A DNA stretch of 32,228 bases from Zavarzinella formosa DSM 19928 (GCF_000255705.1 NZ_JH636445.1:245993-278220), one strand, 5' to 3'. Shown: positions 22,499 through 31,024, counted from the stretch's first letter. Made by a program: numbers and translations. Notes: generated by a model not told the origin, from the sequence alone.

Positions 22499-23485
22499 AT
22501 GCAATCAGAGTCGTTCCATCTGTTGGTCAGCATGTTTTCCGTCGGAATGGGCTTGCTGTTCCTTGGGATAGCGAATCTGATCCTTCGAGACCGCCATTTG
22601 GGGATTCGTTTCTTCGCCCAGATGATCTTAGTCGCCATCTGCACGGGTGCGATCCTTCCCTTCCAATTACCTCCCCGCTTTCCGGCCATTGTCGCGGGAA
22701 TCCTTCTGGGGGTGTCGGTCTTGTCAGCCGTCATTAGTTCCTCGCTTGTGACGGCCGTGCTGGCTTGGATGAGCCGGTCGCTTCGCAAAAGCGTCATCCT
22801 CTCCGGAATGACGATGGCCGTGGGGCTTGGCGTGGTCGTCTACGGCTTCTTCAAGTTTGAATCAGACGATGAAGCCATGATGAACAACGACATTTCGGTT
22901 CTTGAGCAAATTGTGTGGAAGCCGCCGCTGCACGAAAAGTCCGAGACACTGGCTTACACCGATTTGGGGCATTCCGTGTTGCTGCACGAACCGGATTCCT
23001 TCCGACCTACCGCCGAGATGGATTTGATGGAGCGGCAAATCCTCGAACAGATGAAATATAACTTCGCCCTGATTCGTCACAACGGGCCGGATGATGGAAC
23101 GAATTGTCACGGCTGGGTGTTTGCCGGCGGGCGATACTGGCTTTCACCGGACATGGTGGGGGTGATCCTCGCGGACAACGGATATCATCCGGTGGCCATC
23201 CCCCAAGTCGGGGATGTCGTGATCTATCAGGAACCTCAGACGCACGGAATCACCCACTCGGCCGTTGTGCGGTATGTCGGAGCGGATTCCCCCATCGTCG
23301 AGGGCAAATGGGGCTGGATGGGGGTTTTTCTCCATCCGGTCGATCACTCTTGTTACGGTGCAAACTTCACTTATTACCGAAGTGAACGAGAAGGAAACTT
23401 GCTGGTCGGTCTCGGTGGCAAACCCCATCGCGACGGGATGCCCCCGGTGAAAGCCCCTGACCATCCCCGCCAAGCCGGTCATTGA
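22499..23485 (+). CDS. Membrane protein with a C-terminal papain-like (NlpC-like) Cys-His domain
   Basis: 328 residues. Four hydrophobic helices occupy about 7-27, 36-54, 62-90 and 98-118. After a ~75-residue linker comes a compact domain (~190-295). TNC203-HGWVF starts a helix, followed by PVAIPQVGDVVIYQE, then THGITH253-SAVVRYV and VEGKWGWMGVFLHP. The order (Cys at the start of a helix, a GD-VIY strand, then His in an H-SAVV strand, then a polar residue) is the NlpC/P60 and CHAP-type papain-like arrangement. The likely role is a membrane-bound peptidase or amidase; this is inference from motif order. ATG 22499 has GGGAAGG 6 nt upstream; the GTG at 22448 is less likely. Its last 7 bases overlap the end of the convergent PHP gene. 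Confidence 0.75.
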   Translation: MQSESFHLLVSMFSVGMGLLFLGIANLILRDRHLGIRFFAQMILVAICTGAILPFQLPPRFPAIVAGILLGVSVLSAVISSSLVTAVLAWMSRSLRKSVILSGMTMAVGLGVVVYGFFKFESDDEAMMNNDISVLEQIVWKPPLHEKSETLAYTDLGHSVLLHEPDSFRPTAEMDLMERQILEQMKYNFALIRHNGPDDGTNCHGWVFAGGRYWLSPDMVGVILADNGYHPVAIPQVGDVVIYQEPQTHGITHSAVVRYVGADSPIVEGKWGWMGVFLHPVDHSCYGANFTYYRSEREGNLLVGLGGKPHRDGMPPVKAPDHPRQAGH

Positions 23486-24090
23486 TTGTGGATCATCGGG
23501 GTGGTCTGGCGTTCTTGGATCGCCCGCACCAAATCAGCCAGACTCAGCACCGGAACGCCGAATTCCGTCCGACAACAGCCAACCACATCAATTTCATGGG
23601 CATCGCTGTTGCCAAGAGTTGCATACTCCGGGTGTTTCTCCGTGAATTTGGCCGTTGCCCGTCGCAAAGCCTTGTCCATGTTGTTGGACATCACTTCCAC
23701 GCCATCCAGCGTCACATTTTGTTCTTTTAGAAGGGCGTCAAAATCCTGCCCCCACCGGTAAGGATGGGCCGCGACGGCCACCCCCCCTTGCCGGTGAACT
23801 TCCGCCACCAGATCCCGCCAAGAGACTCCACGGCGAAGATTGGTCAGGTCGGTGACGCCATAACACAGCACATCGCCACCACGGGCGGAGACCTCCACCC
23901 CGCCGAGGATGACGAGATCCGGTTGCATCTGCCGCAACTCTTCCAACTCGTGTTCGGGCCACAACCGGTCGTGTTCGGTGATGACGATGCCATCCAACCC
24001 GACCGCTTTCGCCTGACGAATCAACTGCTCGGGGTCAATGATGCTGTCCGGCGAGTACCGCCGGGTGTGCATGTGAAGATCAAATTTCAT
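23479..24090 (-). CDS. PHP-domain metal-dependent hydrolase
   Basis: 203 residues. The PHP metal-binding motifs are complete and in order: HMH (6-8), TEHD (39-41, His40/Asp41), GGVEVSA with Glu66, AAHPYR with His109, VEVMSNN with Glu132, and GNSDAHE with Asp163 and His165. PHP enzymes hydrolyse phosphoesters using a trinuclear metal site (phosphatases, histidinol-phosphate and nucleotide phosphatases). Gene order is unusual: it is the last of three ATGA-coupled genes after GT2 and GT4 glycosyltransferases. A sugar-phosphate substrate, or a regulatory protein-phosphatase role like CpsB-type PHP phosphatases of capsule loci, can be proposed; both are inference. Confidence 0.92.
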   Translation of the reverse strand: MKFDLHMHTRRYSPDSIIDPEQLIRQAKAVGLDGIVITEHDRLWPEHELEELRQMQPDLVILGGVEVSARGGDVLCYGVTDLTNLRRGVSWRDLVAEVHRQGGVAVAAHPYRWGQDFDALLKEQNVTLDGVEVMSNNMDKALRRATAKFTEKHPEYATLGNSDAHEIDVVGCCRTEFGVPVLSLADLVRAIQERQTTPMIHNQ

Positions 24091-25310
24091 GGGATACCCC
24101 CTCTTTGGGCGAGGACGGATTCAAACAGGGCTTTCATTTTGGCGGCTTCAAGGCTCGCGTCATGTGATTCGCGGACCTTCGCCACCCCGGCCGACCCAAG
24201 CCGGGTGAGTTCTTCAACGGGGGTTGTCAGCAATCGAATAATAGCGTCGGCGGTCAACCGCACATTCCCGGCGGGAACGAGGAGGCCGTTTTTGCCCTCC
24301 ATCACCAGTTCCGGAACGCCGGCAATATAAGTCCCGAGGACGGGCCGGCCCATTGCCAGCGCTTCCATCATCGCCACTGGAAGATTTTCGGCGAAACTCG
24401 GCATGACCATCGCCCGTGATTCTTGGAGAAACTGACGCACCTCGGCGTTGCTCCGCCAGCCGGCGAAGACGATCCGGTCGGTCAGACCAAGTTCGGCGGA
24501 TCGCCGCTCCAGAAGGGGCCGCAGGTGGCCGTCCCCCACGAAGATCATGCGAAACGGATGCCCGGCCTTCGCCACCATCGCCAGTGATTCGAGAAGCAGC
24601 AGATGCCCTTTTTGTTCCACCAAACCCGCAACGAGAACGAGTTGCTGGTTGTCCGGCACGGGGGTCGGCTCTCGCTTCAAGAAGCCATCATCCACCCCGC
24701 AACGGACGACGTGAACACGCGGCCAGCATTCCAACGGGGTCCAGCGGTAGATCTGACACCGCCCGAAATCCGTGACCGCCACCACAAACGCGGCCGACAC
24801 GTATTTTTCCCGCAGGGACAACGCGGCCGGTTGATCCCACTCTTCCGGGCCATGAACGGTGATGCTGTATCGCGGGCCGCCGAGTTGTTCGCAGAGATTT
24901 GCCACCACGGCCGGATTCGTCGCAAAATGCACGTGCAGATGCTCGGCCCCGGCTTTTCGCAGCCAATCTTTCAGCAGACATGCCTCGGCGAAGTAAATCA
25001 GATGCCGCAGCACGCCACGCTCGGATCGTCGGCCGAAACGGATGGTGGCTTTCAACGCTCGCAGACTGCGAAGCGGATGCCTCAGCATGGTTTTGAGAGT
25101 GGCCGACAGGAGTGCGGCTTTTCCGGCGGCCAGCAACGCCCGTGTTTTGCCGAACTCGGCTTGGTCGGCCGGATCGACGGCATCCCGGCCTGATTCCCGC
25201 ACGGAGAACCGCAACACCTCAACGCCGAGCGACTCTAACCCGACAATCTCGCGCCGGATGAAGGTGTGCCGCACGTGCGGATATTGGTTGGTCAGGTAGG
25301 CGATCTTCAT
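24087..25310 (-). CDS. Glycosyltransferase family 4 (GT-B fold)
   Basis: 407 residues. The N-terminal Rossmann half starts MKIAYLTNQYPHVRHTFIRREI, the form common in GT4 enzymes that build exopolysaccharide. The acceptor side includes VHFATNPA and SITVHGPEEWD. The C-terminal half has VLVAGLVEQKGH, FVGDGHLRPLLE, IVFAGW and the E-x7-E nucleotide-sugar motif SFAENLPVAMMEALAMGRPV. It is expected to transfer a sugar from a nucleotide donor in the cytoplasm onto a lipid-linked or growing glycan. ATG 25310 overlaps the upstream GT2 stop by ATGA (25307-25310), and its own stop overlaps the PHP start (24087-24090). The frame upstream to 25427 has no conserved content. Confidence 0.94.
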   Translation of the reverse strand: MKIAYLTNQYPHVRHTFIRREIVGLESLGVEVLRFSVRESGRDAVDPADQAEFGKTRALLAAGKAALLSATLKTMLRHPLRSLRALKATIRFGRRSERGVLRHLIYFAEACLLKDWLRKAGAEHLHVHFATNPAVVANLCEQLGGPRYSITVHGPEEWDQPAALSLREKYVSAAFVVAVTDFGRCQIYRWTPLECWPRVHVVRCGVDDGFLKREPTPVPDNQQLVLVAGLVEQKGHLLLLESLAMVAKAGHPFRMIFVGDGHLRPLLERRSAELGLTDRIVFAGWRSNAEVRQFLQESRAMVMPSFAENLPVAMMEALAMGRPVLGTYIAGVPELVMEGKNGLLVPAGNVRLTADAIIRLLTTPVEELTRLGSAGVAKVRESHDASLEAAKMKALFESVLAQRGGIP

Positions 25311-26329
25311 GCGGCGGGTCCGGCGGCCTTGTACTCGATGAGCCGGGTGCGACGGCGAAACAAGCGGTTCTTGAAATAGGTAAGTTGCCCGCGAACTTGG
25401 GGAAACTTGGAGAGGACACAATACCATGAATACCGGAGAGCCTGGCCGGTTTCATCTCCCCCTCGGCGGCGGGAGCGGAAAATCTTGGCGAACAACACCG
25501 GATAGCCTAACAACAACGCAAGACTGATCCCAAACGTCCACCAGGCGGGCACAACGGCCGCCATCGGCACGGCCAGCCCCCAAAAGAAATTGCTCCGTGT
25601 CTCCCGTTTCCAAATCCGGCAAGGGCTATGTCGGTGAATCGTCGAGACTTCTGCAAAAGCGTGGCCTGCCCGCACGTTTCGCTTCCACCATTGTCCAAAA
25701 CGGGTCATGGCCGCGTCGTGGAGGGTCATTTCCGCATCCAGCCGGAAGATTCGGCCGCCAAGTTCTCGAAGCCGCAAGCAAAGCTCCGGTTCCTCGCCGG
25801 CGATCAGGTCTTCCCGGTATCCGCCGGCTTCAACAATCTTGGACACCCGAAACATGGCGTCCCCGCCGCAGGCGAGGGCTTTGCCAATCGGGGTGTCCCA
25901 TTCAAGATCGCAAAGCCGGTTATAGACCGTGGCTTCCGGATGGCGTTCCCGGCGACGGCCGCAGACCACGACCACCTCGGGATGTTCTCTCAGGAAAGTC
26001 GCGGCTGTTTCCAGCCAGTCGGGCCGGACTTCGCAGTCCCCGTCCACGAATTGGATGAATTCCGTATCCGGTTGTTCCGCGAGAAGTTGCCGCCAGCCGG
26101 CGTTGCGGGCTCGGGCGGCCGTGAAGGGAATCGACAAATCCAAGTCAATCACCCGGACGCCCGCGCTCCGGGCATGGTCGGGGCTGCCGTCCGTGGAGCC
26201 GGAATCCACATAAACAACCGGATTCCGGTCGGGCGACAGGGACCGAAGACAGGTCCGGAGGCGTTCCCCCTCGTTGCGTCCGATCGCCACGATGCCCACG
26301 CCCACGAAAAACCCCTCCCGACAGTCCAT
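25307..26329 (-). CDS. Glycosyltransferase family 2 with C-terminal membrane helix
   Basis: 340 residues. The GT-A fold has VGIVAIGRNEGERL at its N-terminus, the YVDSGSTDGS segment (40-49) and the DxD metal/donor site VDGDCE (Asp96/Asp98). Later, GGYREDLIAGEEPELCLRLRELGG carries the acidic ED pair before the acceptor region. A hydrophobic double segment lies near 240-275 (FFWGLAVPMAAVVPAWW...LALLLGYPVLF), so the enzyme is membrane-associated. It makes a glycosidic bond in the surface-glycan pathway together with the GT4 and the polymerase/flippase next door. ATG 26329 is preferred over the TTG three codons earlier. It is divergent from the Wzy-like gene; the 58-nt gap must hold both promoters. 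Confidence 0.94.
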   Translation of the reverse strand: MDCREGFFVGVGIVAIGRNEGERLRTCLRSLSPDRNPVVYVDSGSTDGSPDHARSAGVRVIDLDLSIPFTAARARNAGWRQLLAEQPDTEFIQFVDGDCEVRPDWLETAATFLREHPEVVVVCGRRRERHPEATVYNRLCDLEWDTPIGKALACGGDAMFRVSKIVEAGGYREDLIAGEEPELCLRLRELGGRIFRLDAEMTLHDAAMTRFGQWWKRNVRAGHAFAEVSTIHRHSPCRIWKRETRSNFFWGLAVPMAAVVPAWWTFGISLALLLGYPVLFAKIFRSRRRGGDETGQALRYSWYCVLSKFPQVRGQLTYFKNRLFRRRTRLIEYKAAGPAA

Positions 26330-26330
26330 C

Positions 26331-26359
26331 TTGCCCAACCGGCAAAGACAGGCTACAGT
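26331..26359 (+). promoter_or_regulatory. Candidate promoter of the Wzy/Wzx genes
   Basis: TTGCCC (26331-26336) and TACAGT (26354-26359) are separated by 17 bp. This would place the start about 22 nt before the ATG at 26388. It is a modest match (four of six in each box), supported by the very short divergent spacer. Confidence 0.3.
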
Positions 26360-26387
26360 TCATCTGCTCACGCGATGACATGGAACC

Positions 26388-27752
26388 ATGAATCAAATCA
26401 TACTGATTGTGGCCTGCGCGATCGGGATGCTGGTCATCTTCGACCAGACCCGGCGCTACGGGTTCGCCCATGCCTGGCAGGGACCGGTCTTCATCCTCGC
26501 CCTGTCGATTCCAATCGCGATCTACATTCCGATCCGGTCGGTGTTCCTCGACAACCGGATGATCATGGCGATGTTTGTCGGGTTCATGTTCCTGAGACAA
26601 TCACCCGAACGATTGGCCCGGCTTCGCGCGGTGCCGTCTGATTTGGTCCTGCTCATGTTGTTCGTCTCCCTGATCGCTTCGGAAGTGTCCAATCGAACCG
26701 TCACCCCCTTTGGCCTCGTTTATGTCTTTCTCCAGTGGATACCTCCGTATGCGCTGGGCCGGGTATTCATCACCGAATCCCGCGATCTGCGGCATGTCAT
26801 GCAGCCGATCTGTGTGGCGGCGGTGGCCTGGTCTTTTCTCTCCGTCGTCGAAGGCGTGACCCGCGTCAACATGTGGAGCAAATTCGCGGGCGTGGCGATG
26901 GACTACGAAATCAGCGAAGTCCGCTTTGGGATGCAACGCGCCTACGGATCTCAGGCCCACCCCATCTCTTGGGGGCTAACGCTGGCGATGCTGCTGCCGG
27001 TGATGATCGAAGCGGCGAGGCTGGCCAAACGGGGCGAGGGACGGCGATGGTGGATTGCCGCCCCGTGGCTGATGATTCCCGGCTACGTGGCGTGCGGTTC
27101 GCGGGCCGTCCAATTAACCGTCTTGTTGATTGTGATCGCCAACATTTATTATTTGTTTCCCCGCATGCGGGCCGGCATCTTGTGGCTGGGGCTGGCGATG
27201 GCCGTTGGCTTTTTCGCTTTCCGGGATGACGTGATTAATTTGATGGCCTCCACCGTGGATGATGTCAAGAATCCCGAATACATCGTGATTCGCGGTGAAC
27301 GGCACGCCTACACCGGCACGAAACACCGGGATCTTTTGTTTCTCGTGTACGAAGACGCCATCAACGAGGCCGGCTGGCTTGGCTATGGCAACCCGCTGCA
27401 AAACGTGCCGCTTGACCCCTATGTGGATGACCGCTTTATCTCCGTGGACAACCACTTCCTGCATTGCTTCCTGCACAACGGGTTGCTGGGGCTGGCGTTT
27501 TTCTGCTTGTTTTTCCTCGCCGTGCTTGGGAATCTGGTCTTCGTGGTCATTCGTGGAGGGCCGGAACTTGGCTTGGCGACCACCAGTCTGGGATGCACGA
27601 TCGGGATGCTTATCACGTTCCGCACCGTCTGGATGGACGGAAATTTTGCCTGGTTCTTCATGTGGCTTTGCGGAATATCGGCCACGCTTGTCAACGCCAC
27701 CCTAAACCCCGCACCCATCACGCCATATCATCAGCCCCATGACGAGCGCTGA
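26388..27752 (+). CDS. O-antigen polymerase/ligase-like membrane protein (Wzy/WaaL type)
   Basis: 454 residues with about 11-12 membrane helices and a large periplasmic loop (~290-345). The sequence GSRAVQLTVLLIVIANIYYLF (~227-247) corresponds to the conserved small-residue/Arg helix of the Wzy_C family. The loop holds YEDAINEAGWLGYGNPLQN, followed by DNHFLHCFLHNGLLGLAFFCLF, the usual 'D-x-x-x-L..L...G..G' end of the domain. Either polymerisation of repeat units or ligation to a lipid carrier is possible; the sequence cannot separate the two. It overlaps the flippase start by 14 nt (27739-27752). No signal peptide is needed. Confidence 0.85.
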   Translation: MNQIILIVACAIGMLVIFDQTRRYGFAHAWQGPVFILALSIPIAIYIPIRSVFLDNRMIMAMFVGFMFLRQSPERLARLRAVPSDLVLLMLFVSLIASEVSNRTVTPFGLVYVFLQWIPPYALGRVFITESRDLRHVMQPICVAAVAWSFLSVVEGVTRVNMWSKFAGVAMDYEISEVRFGMQRAYGSQAHPISWGLTLAMLLPVMIEAARLAKRGEGRRWWIAAPWLMIPGYVACGSRAVQLTVLLIVIANIYYLFPRMRAGILWLGLAMAVGFFAFRDDVINLMASTVDDVKNPEYIVIRGERHAYTGTKHRDLLFLVYEDAINEAGWLGYGNPLQNVPLDPYVDDRFISVDNHFLHCFLHNGLLGLAFFCLFFLAVLGNLVFVVIRGGPELGLATTSLGCTIGMLITFRTVWMDGNFAWFFMWLCGISATLVNATLNPAPITPYHQPHDER

Positions 27753-29235
27753 ATTGGACTCACCCAAGCCGACTCGCACCACCTCACGGCGAACCCTCAT
27801 CGGCGGCGGAGCCGTGCTGATATTGGGATTTGGCTTCGACCAAATCATCCGGTTCGGGTCGAATGTCATCCTGGCCCGGTTGCTGGACCCGCACTCCTTT
27901 GGCGTGCTGGCGTTGTGCATGATCTTTATGGTCGGCCTCAACCTCTTTTCGGATCTCGGACTCCGCACGGCCATTATCCAGAGCAAACGGGGGGACGAAC
28001 CCGCGTTTCTGAACACCGCCTGGACCATTCAGGTTGTCCGGGGGTTTATCCTCTGGTTCGCCGCGTGCGGACTGGCGTATCCGGCCGCTTATTGGCGGGA
28101 GAAACCAGAAACCCAACTGTTGTGGATATTGCCCACGATTGGCTTTGTGGCCATGTTTGATGGTTTTATGTCCACGAAGATCTTCACCCTGCACCGCCAC
28201 ATGGGGCAATTACGGTCGGTCAAGTTCGACCTGACCTGTCAGGCGTTCGCGGTGGCCGTTCAATTGATTTGGGCTTTTTTCGACCGTTCGGTGAATGCCT
28301 TGGTGGCCGGGATTTTAGCGTCGGGCACATTCCGATGTTTCGGCAGCCATCTTTTTCTCGACGGCGAACGTAACCGCTTTCAATGGGACAAGTCGGCCGC
28401 GAAGGAACTCGCCCATTTCGCGGGATGGATCTATGTCAGCACGGCTTGCTGGTTTCTCGCCGCCCAGACGGACAAACTGGTGATGGGAATCCGCTCCCTG
28501 GCCGCGCTGGGGGTGTACAACTTCGCCGTTCAACTGGTCCAAATGCCGGTGACTCTCTGCGGCGCCATCTCCAACCGGTTGTTGTTCCCCTATTACGCGC
28601 AATTAGTGAACGGCGGTAAGGAACTGCGGGAGCATTTCCTCAACACCCACAAAATGGCCGGGTTCCTGACCGGGTTCTTCGTCACCGGGGCGGCATCCGC
28701 CGGTCCTTCCCTCGTGCGGCTGATTTACGATGATCGATATCAGGAAGCCGGATTGTTTATTCCGATGCTGGCCATCGGGGCCTTTTTTCAAATTCTCGAC
28801 GCCAACGGCGGCGCCCTGCTGAACGCCAAAGGGTGGCTCAAAGCCTATGCGTTGAGCCACTTCACCAAAGTGGTGATTCTCGCCGTTGGCATTCCGATTG
28901 GGTTTGCCGAAAACGGGACGAATGGCATGATCGTTGCGATCATCATTGGCGATCTGGTGCGTTACTTCGTCACGTGCATTCTGCTGGACCGGTCCGGTTA
29001 CCGCATTTTCCGAACGGATGTCTGGTGGGTGTTGCTTGCCGGTGGAGTATACGCCATGACCATTCTCATGGCGGTTGGATTGAGAGAAGTGATTGACCCG
29101 GAGCATAAAAAAACGCTCGCCGCCTTGATCCTGGCGACGAACGTTTTCGGGGTCTGCGGGATGTGGCTGGCGATTTATCTGGTCGGCCGGAAAATCGGCT
29201 GGCTGCCACACTATCGCAACACGAAAGACACCTGA
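27739..29235 (+). CDS. Wzx-like oligosaccharide flippase (MOP superfamily)
   Basis: 498 residues with ~12-14 membrane helices. It starts with a charged cytoplasmic tail of ~20 residues, then GGGAVLILGFGFDQIIRFGSNVILARLLDPHSFGVLAL, the first two helices of the Polysacc_synt family. LFSDLGLRTAIIQ (~70-82) is typical of the membrane-flippase second domain. It probably moves the lipid-linked glycan to the outer face for the Wzy-like enzyme. It is translationally coupled to that gene by a 14-nt overlap and ends 12 nt before the convergent thioredoxin gene. No truncation is seen. Confidence 0.9.
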   Translation: MTSAELDSPKPTRTTSRRTLIGGGAVLILGFGFDQIIRFGSNVILARLLDPHSFGVLALCMIFMVGLNLFSDLGLRTAIIQSKRGDEPAFLNTAWTIQVVRGFILWFAACGLAYPAAYWREKPETQLLWILPTIGFVAMFDGFMSTKIFTLHRHMGQLRSVKFDLTCQAFAVAVQLIWAFFDRSVNALVAGILASGTFRCFGSHLFLDGERNRFQWDKSAAKELAHFAGWIYVSTACWFLAAQTDKLVMGIRSLAALGVYNFAVQLVQMPVTLCGAISNRLLFPYYAQLVNGGKELREHFLNTHKMAGFLTGFFVTGAASAGPSLVRLIYDDRYQEAGLFIPMLAIGAFFQILDANGGALLNAKGWLKAYALSHFTKVVILAVGIPIGFAENGTNGMIVAIIIGDLVRYFVTCILLDRSGYRIFRTDVWWVLLAGGVYAMTILMAVGLREVIDPEHKKTLAALILATNVFGVCGMWLAIYLVGRKIGWLPHYRNTKDT

Positions 29236-29247
29236 CGGCAACTGGCC

Positions 29248-29802
29248 TCAATCGCCGTGCAGTTGCCGCAGACGGCCGGACAAACGAAGCAAATATTGGA
29301 CCCGCTCAAATTCATCCAGCCACTCGCGGGTGACTTGGGCGAGCAACGGGTCCGGGCCAATGCCGGTCGCGCAGCCCTCGCCAATGCTGTCGTTCATCAT
29401 TTGCCGATATTTGGCCAGCGTCCGCTCGCCGTATCGGCTCACTTCAAAACCATCCTCGCTGAAGAACACCGCCACCGGCACCCGCTTGCCGCCGTTGATG
29501 GACAACGCCTGTTGCACATCGGCATGGTCGGCGTTGTCCAGATAGCGAATCTTGATAACCGGAGCCGCCACCGCGAACCGATCAAAGATCGGGCATTGCG
29601 ACGAACAATCCCCGCACCACGCCCCGGCCAGAACAAGAACGTTCATCTCGCGGGTGAACTTTCCGAGCAACGTCGTCTGTTCCGGTGTGAGTTTCACCGC
29701 CTCAAACGTAGACTTCCAACGGGACTGATGGGCCGTGTTGCCATACTTGGCCAGAAACTCGGCCATCGGCAAACCCGCGGAAAACTTCTCGAACAGATTC
29801 AT
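29248..29802 (-). CDS. Thioredoxin-family protein
   Basis: 184 residues with no signal peptide, so cytoplasmic. An N-terminal helical part (1-50) precedes the thioredoxin fold: VLVLAGAWC63-GDC66-SSQC70-PIFDRF, then VIKIRYLDNAD and RVPVAVFFSEDGFEV with the conserved cis-Pro, and a final helix. The WCGDC active site and the following PIFDR resemble the 'thioredoxin family' proteins with an extended N-terminus. The expected role is thiol-disulfide exchange in the cytosol. A third Cys (70) sits four residues after the pair. ATG 29802 has GGAG about 6 nt upstream and is preferred over an extension to 29835. It is convergent with the flippase gene; a long hairpin lies between it and the dehydrogenase gene. 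Confidence 0.88.
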   Translation of the reverse strand: MNLFEKFSAGLPMAEFLAKYGNTAHQSRWKSTFEAVKLTPEQTTLLGKFTREMNVLVLAGAWCGDCSSQCPIFDRFAVAAPVIKIRYLDNADHADVQQALSINGGKRVPVAVFFSEDGFEVSRYGERTLAKYRQMMNDSIGEGCATGIGPDPLLAQVTREWLDEFERVQYLLRLSGRLRQLHGD

Positions 29803-29844
29803 TTGAAACTCCGTTAGTGCAAAACCAACAGGCATTTTATGTGA

Positions 29845-29935
29845 GATTCCAAGAGCCCCACTGCGTCAGCGGTGGGGGTGGCCATCACACTCAGGAAGCC
29901 ACCCCCACCGCTGACGCAGTGGGGATCTTGGGATC
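29845..29935. repeat. Long inverted repeat (27-bp perfect core, ~37-bp total stem)
   Basis: CCCCACTGCGTCAGCGGTGG (core 29856-29882) is matched exactly by the reverse complement at 29898-29924, a 27-bp perfect stem with a 15-nt loop. Beyond one mismatch (29855/29925) the stem continues with CCAAGA/TCTTGG and, with one wobble, out to 29845/29935. It lies between two minus-strand genes, after the dehydrogenase stop and before the thioredoxin start. No T-run follows. It may act as terminator, 5'/3' mRNA structure or dispersed repeat. Confidence 0.85.
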
Positions 29936-29965
29936 ATTTGCGATTACTGTTGCTTGATTTTTGCG

Positions 29966-31024
29966 TCAGGCCACTGCCGCCATGACAGCATCCCCGACTT
30001 GGACCGTCGTGGCTTTGCCACCGAGATCGGGAGACATCGCCCGCTTTTCACCAAGGACCAGTTTCACCGCGTTCCGCAGAGATTCGGCCGTTGCCGGTTC
30101 CTTCAGGTGATCCATCATCAAGGCCGCCGACAGCACGGCCGCCAACGGGTTGGCGATGCCCTTGCCGGCGATGTCCGGGGCGCTGCCGTGGACCGGCTCG
30201 AACATGCTCGGGAAGGTCCGTTCCGGGTTGATGTTGGCGCTGGAGGCCAAGCCGACGCTTCCGGTGACCATCGCGCTCAGGTCGGTGAGGATGTCCCCGA
30301 AGAGATTACTAGCCACCACCACGTCGAACACTTCCGGTTTTCGCACAAAATCCATCGCGGCGGCATCAACGAGCAGGCTGCTCATCTGCACATCCGGATA
30401 TTCCTTGGCCACCGCCTTGGCGACTTCGTCCCACAAGGTCATGCCGTAAACCAAGGCGTTCGACTTGGTGATCGACGTGAGTTTTTTCTTCCGCTTGCGA
30501 GCCGCCTCAAAGGCTGCCCGGATGATCCGTTCGCAACCCCGGCGGGTGAACACGGAGGTTTGGATGGCCGTTTCGGCCGGCGTTCCCTCGTAGAGCTTTC
30601 CGCCGATGGGGGCGTATTCCCCTTCGGTGTTTTCTCGGTAGACGTGCATGTCAATCGAACCGGGGGCCTTGTCCCGCAGGGGACTGGTCACGCCGTCGAA
30701 CAGGTAAGCCGGGCGGAGATTGACGTATTGGTCGAATTTCCGCCGCATGGGGAGCAACAGTTCGTGGACAGTGACGGTGTCCGGCACGTCTGGCGAGCCG
30801 ATGGCCCCGAAGAAAATCGCGTCGTATTTCTTGAGGGTTTCCCAACCGTCGGCCGGGAGGATGTGGCCGGTTTTCTTGTAAAACTCGGACCCCCACGGCA
30901 GGCGGGTCCACTCAAAGGTGGCGCCGTGTTTGGCCCCGGCGGCGTCCACCCCGCGGATGGCTTGGTCGATGACTTCGGGGCCGATGCCGTCACCGGCGAT
31001 GACGGCAATGCGATGATTGGCCAT
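29966..31024 (-). CDS. Isocitrate/isopropylmalate dehydrogenase family, tartrate/D-malate dehydrogenase type
   Basis: 352 residues. The beta-decarboxylating dehydrogenase fold is obvious: IAVIAGDGIGPEV at 6-18, the substrate segment LRPAYLFDGVTSPL, RENTEGEY and, late, NLFGDILTDLSAMVTGSVGLASSANINP and FEPVHGSAPDIAGKGIANP. RENTEGEYAPIGGKLYEGTPAETAIQTSVFTRRGCERI is the tartrate/D-malate (TtuC/DmlA) pattern rather than the canonical LeuB one. It uses NAD and Mg/Mn to oxidatively decarboxylate a 2-hydroxyacid; tartrate, D-malate or 3-isopropylmalate are all possible. No leuA, leuC or leuD is nearby. ATG 31024 is the family start; the frame to 31390 is an unconserved extension. It is divergent from the lipoprotein gene. 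Confidence 0.93.
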   Translation of the reverse strand: MANHRIAVIAGDGIGPEVIDQAIRGVDAAGAKHGATFEWTRLPWGSEFYKKTGHILPADGWETLKKYDAIFFGAIGSPDVPDTVTVHELLLPMRRKFDQYVNLRPAYLFDGVTSPLRDKAPGSIDMHVYRENTEGEYAPIGGKLYEGTPAETAIQTSVFTRRGCERIIRAAFEAARKRKKKLTSITKSNALVYGMTLWDEVAKAVAKEYPDVQMSSLLVDAAAMDFVRKPEVFDVVVASNLFGDILTDLSAMVTGSVGLASSANINPERTFPSMFEPVHGSAPDIAGKGIANPLAAVLSAALMMDHLKEPATAESLRNAVKLVLGEKRAMSPDLGGKATTVQVGDAVMAAVA

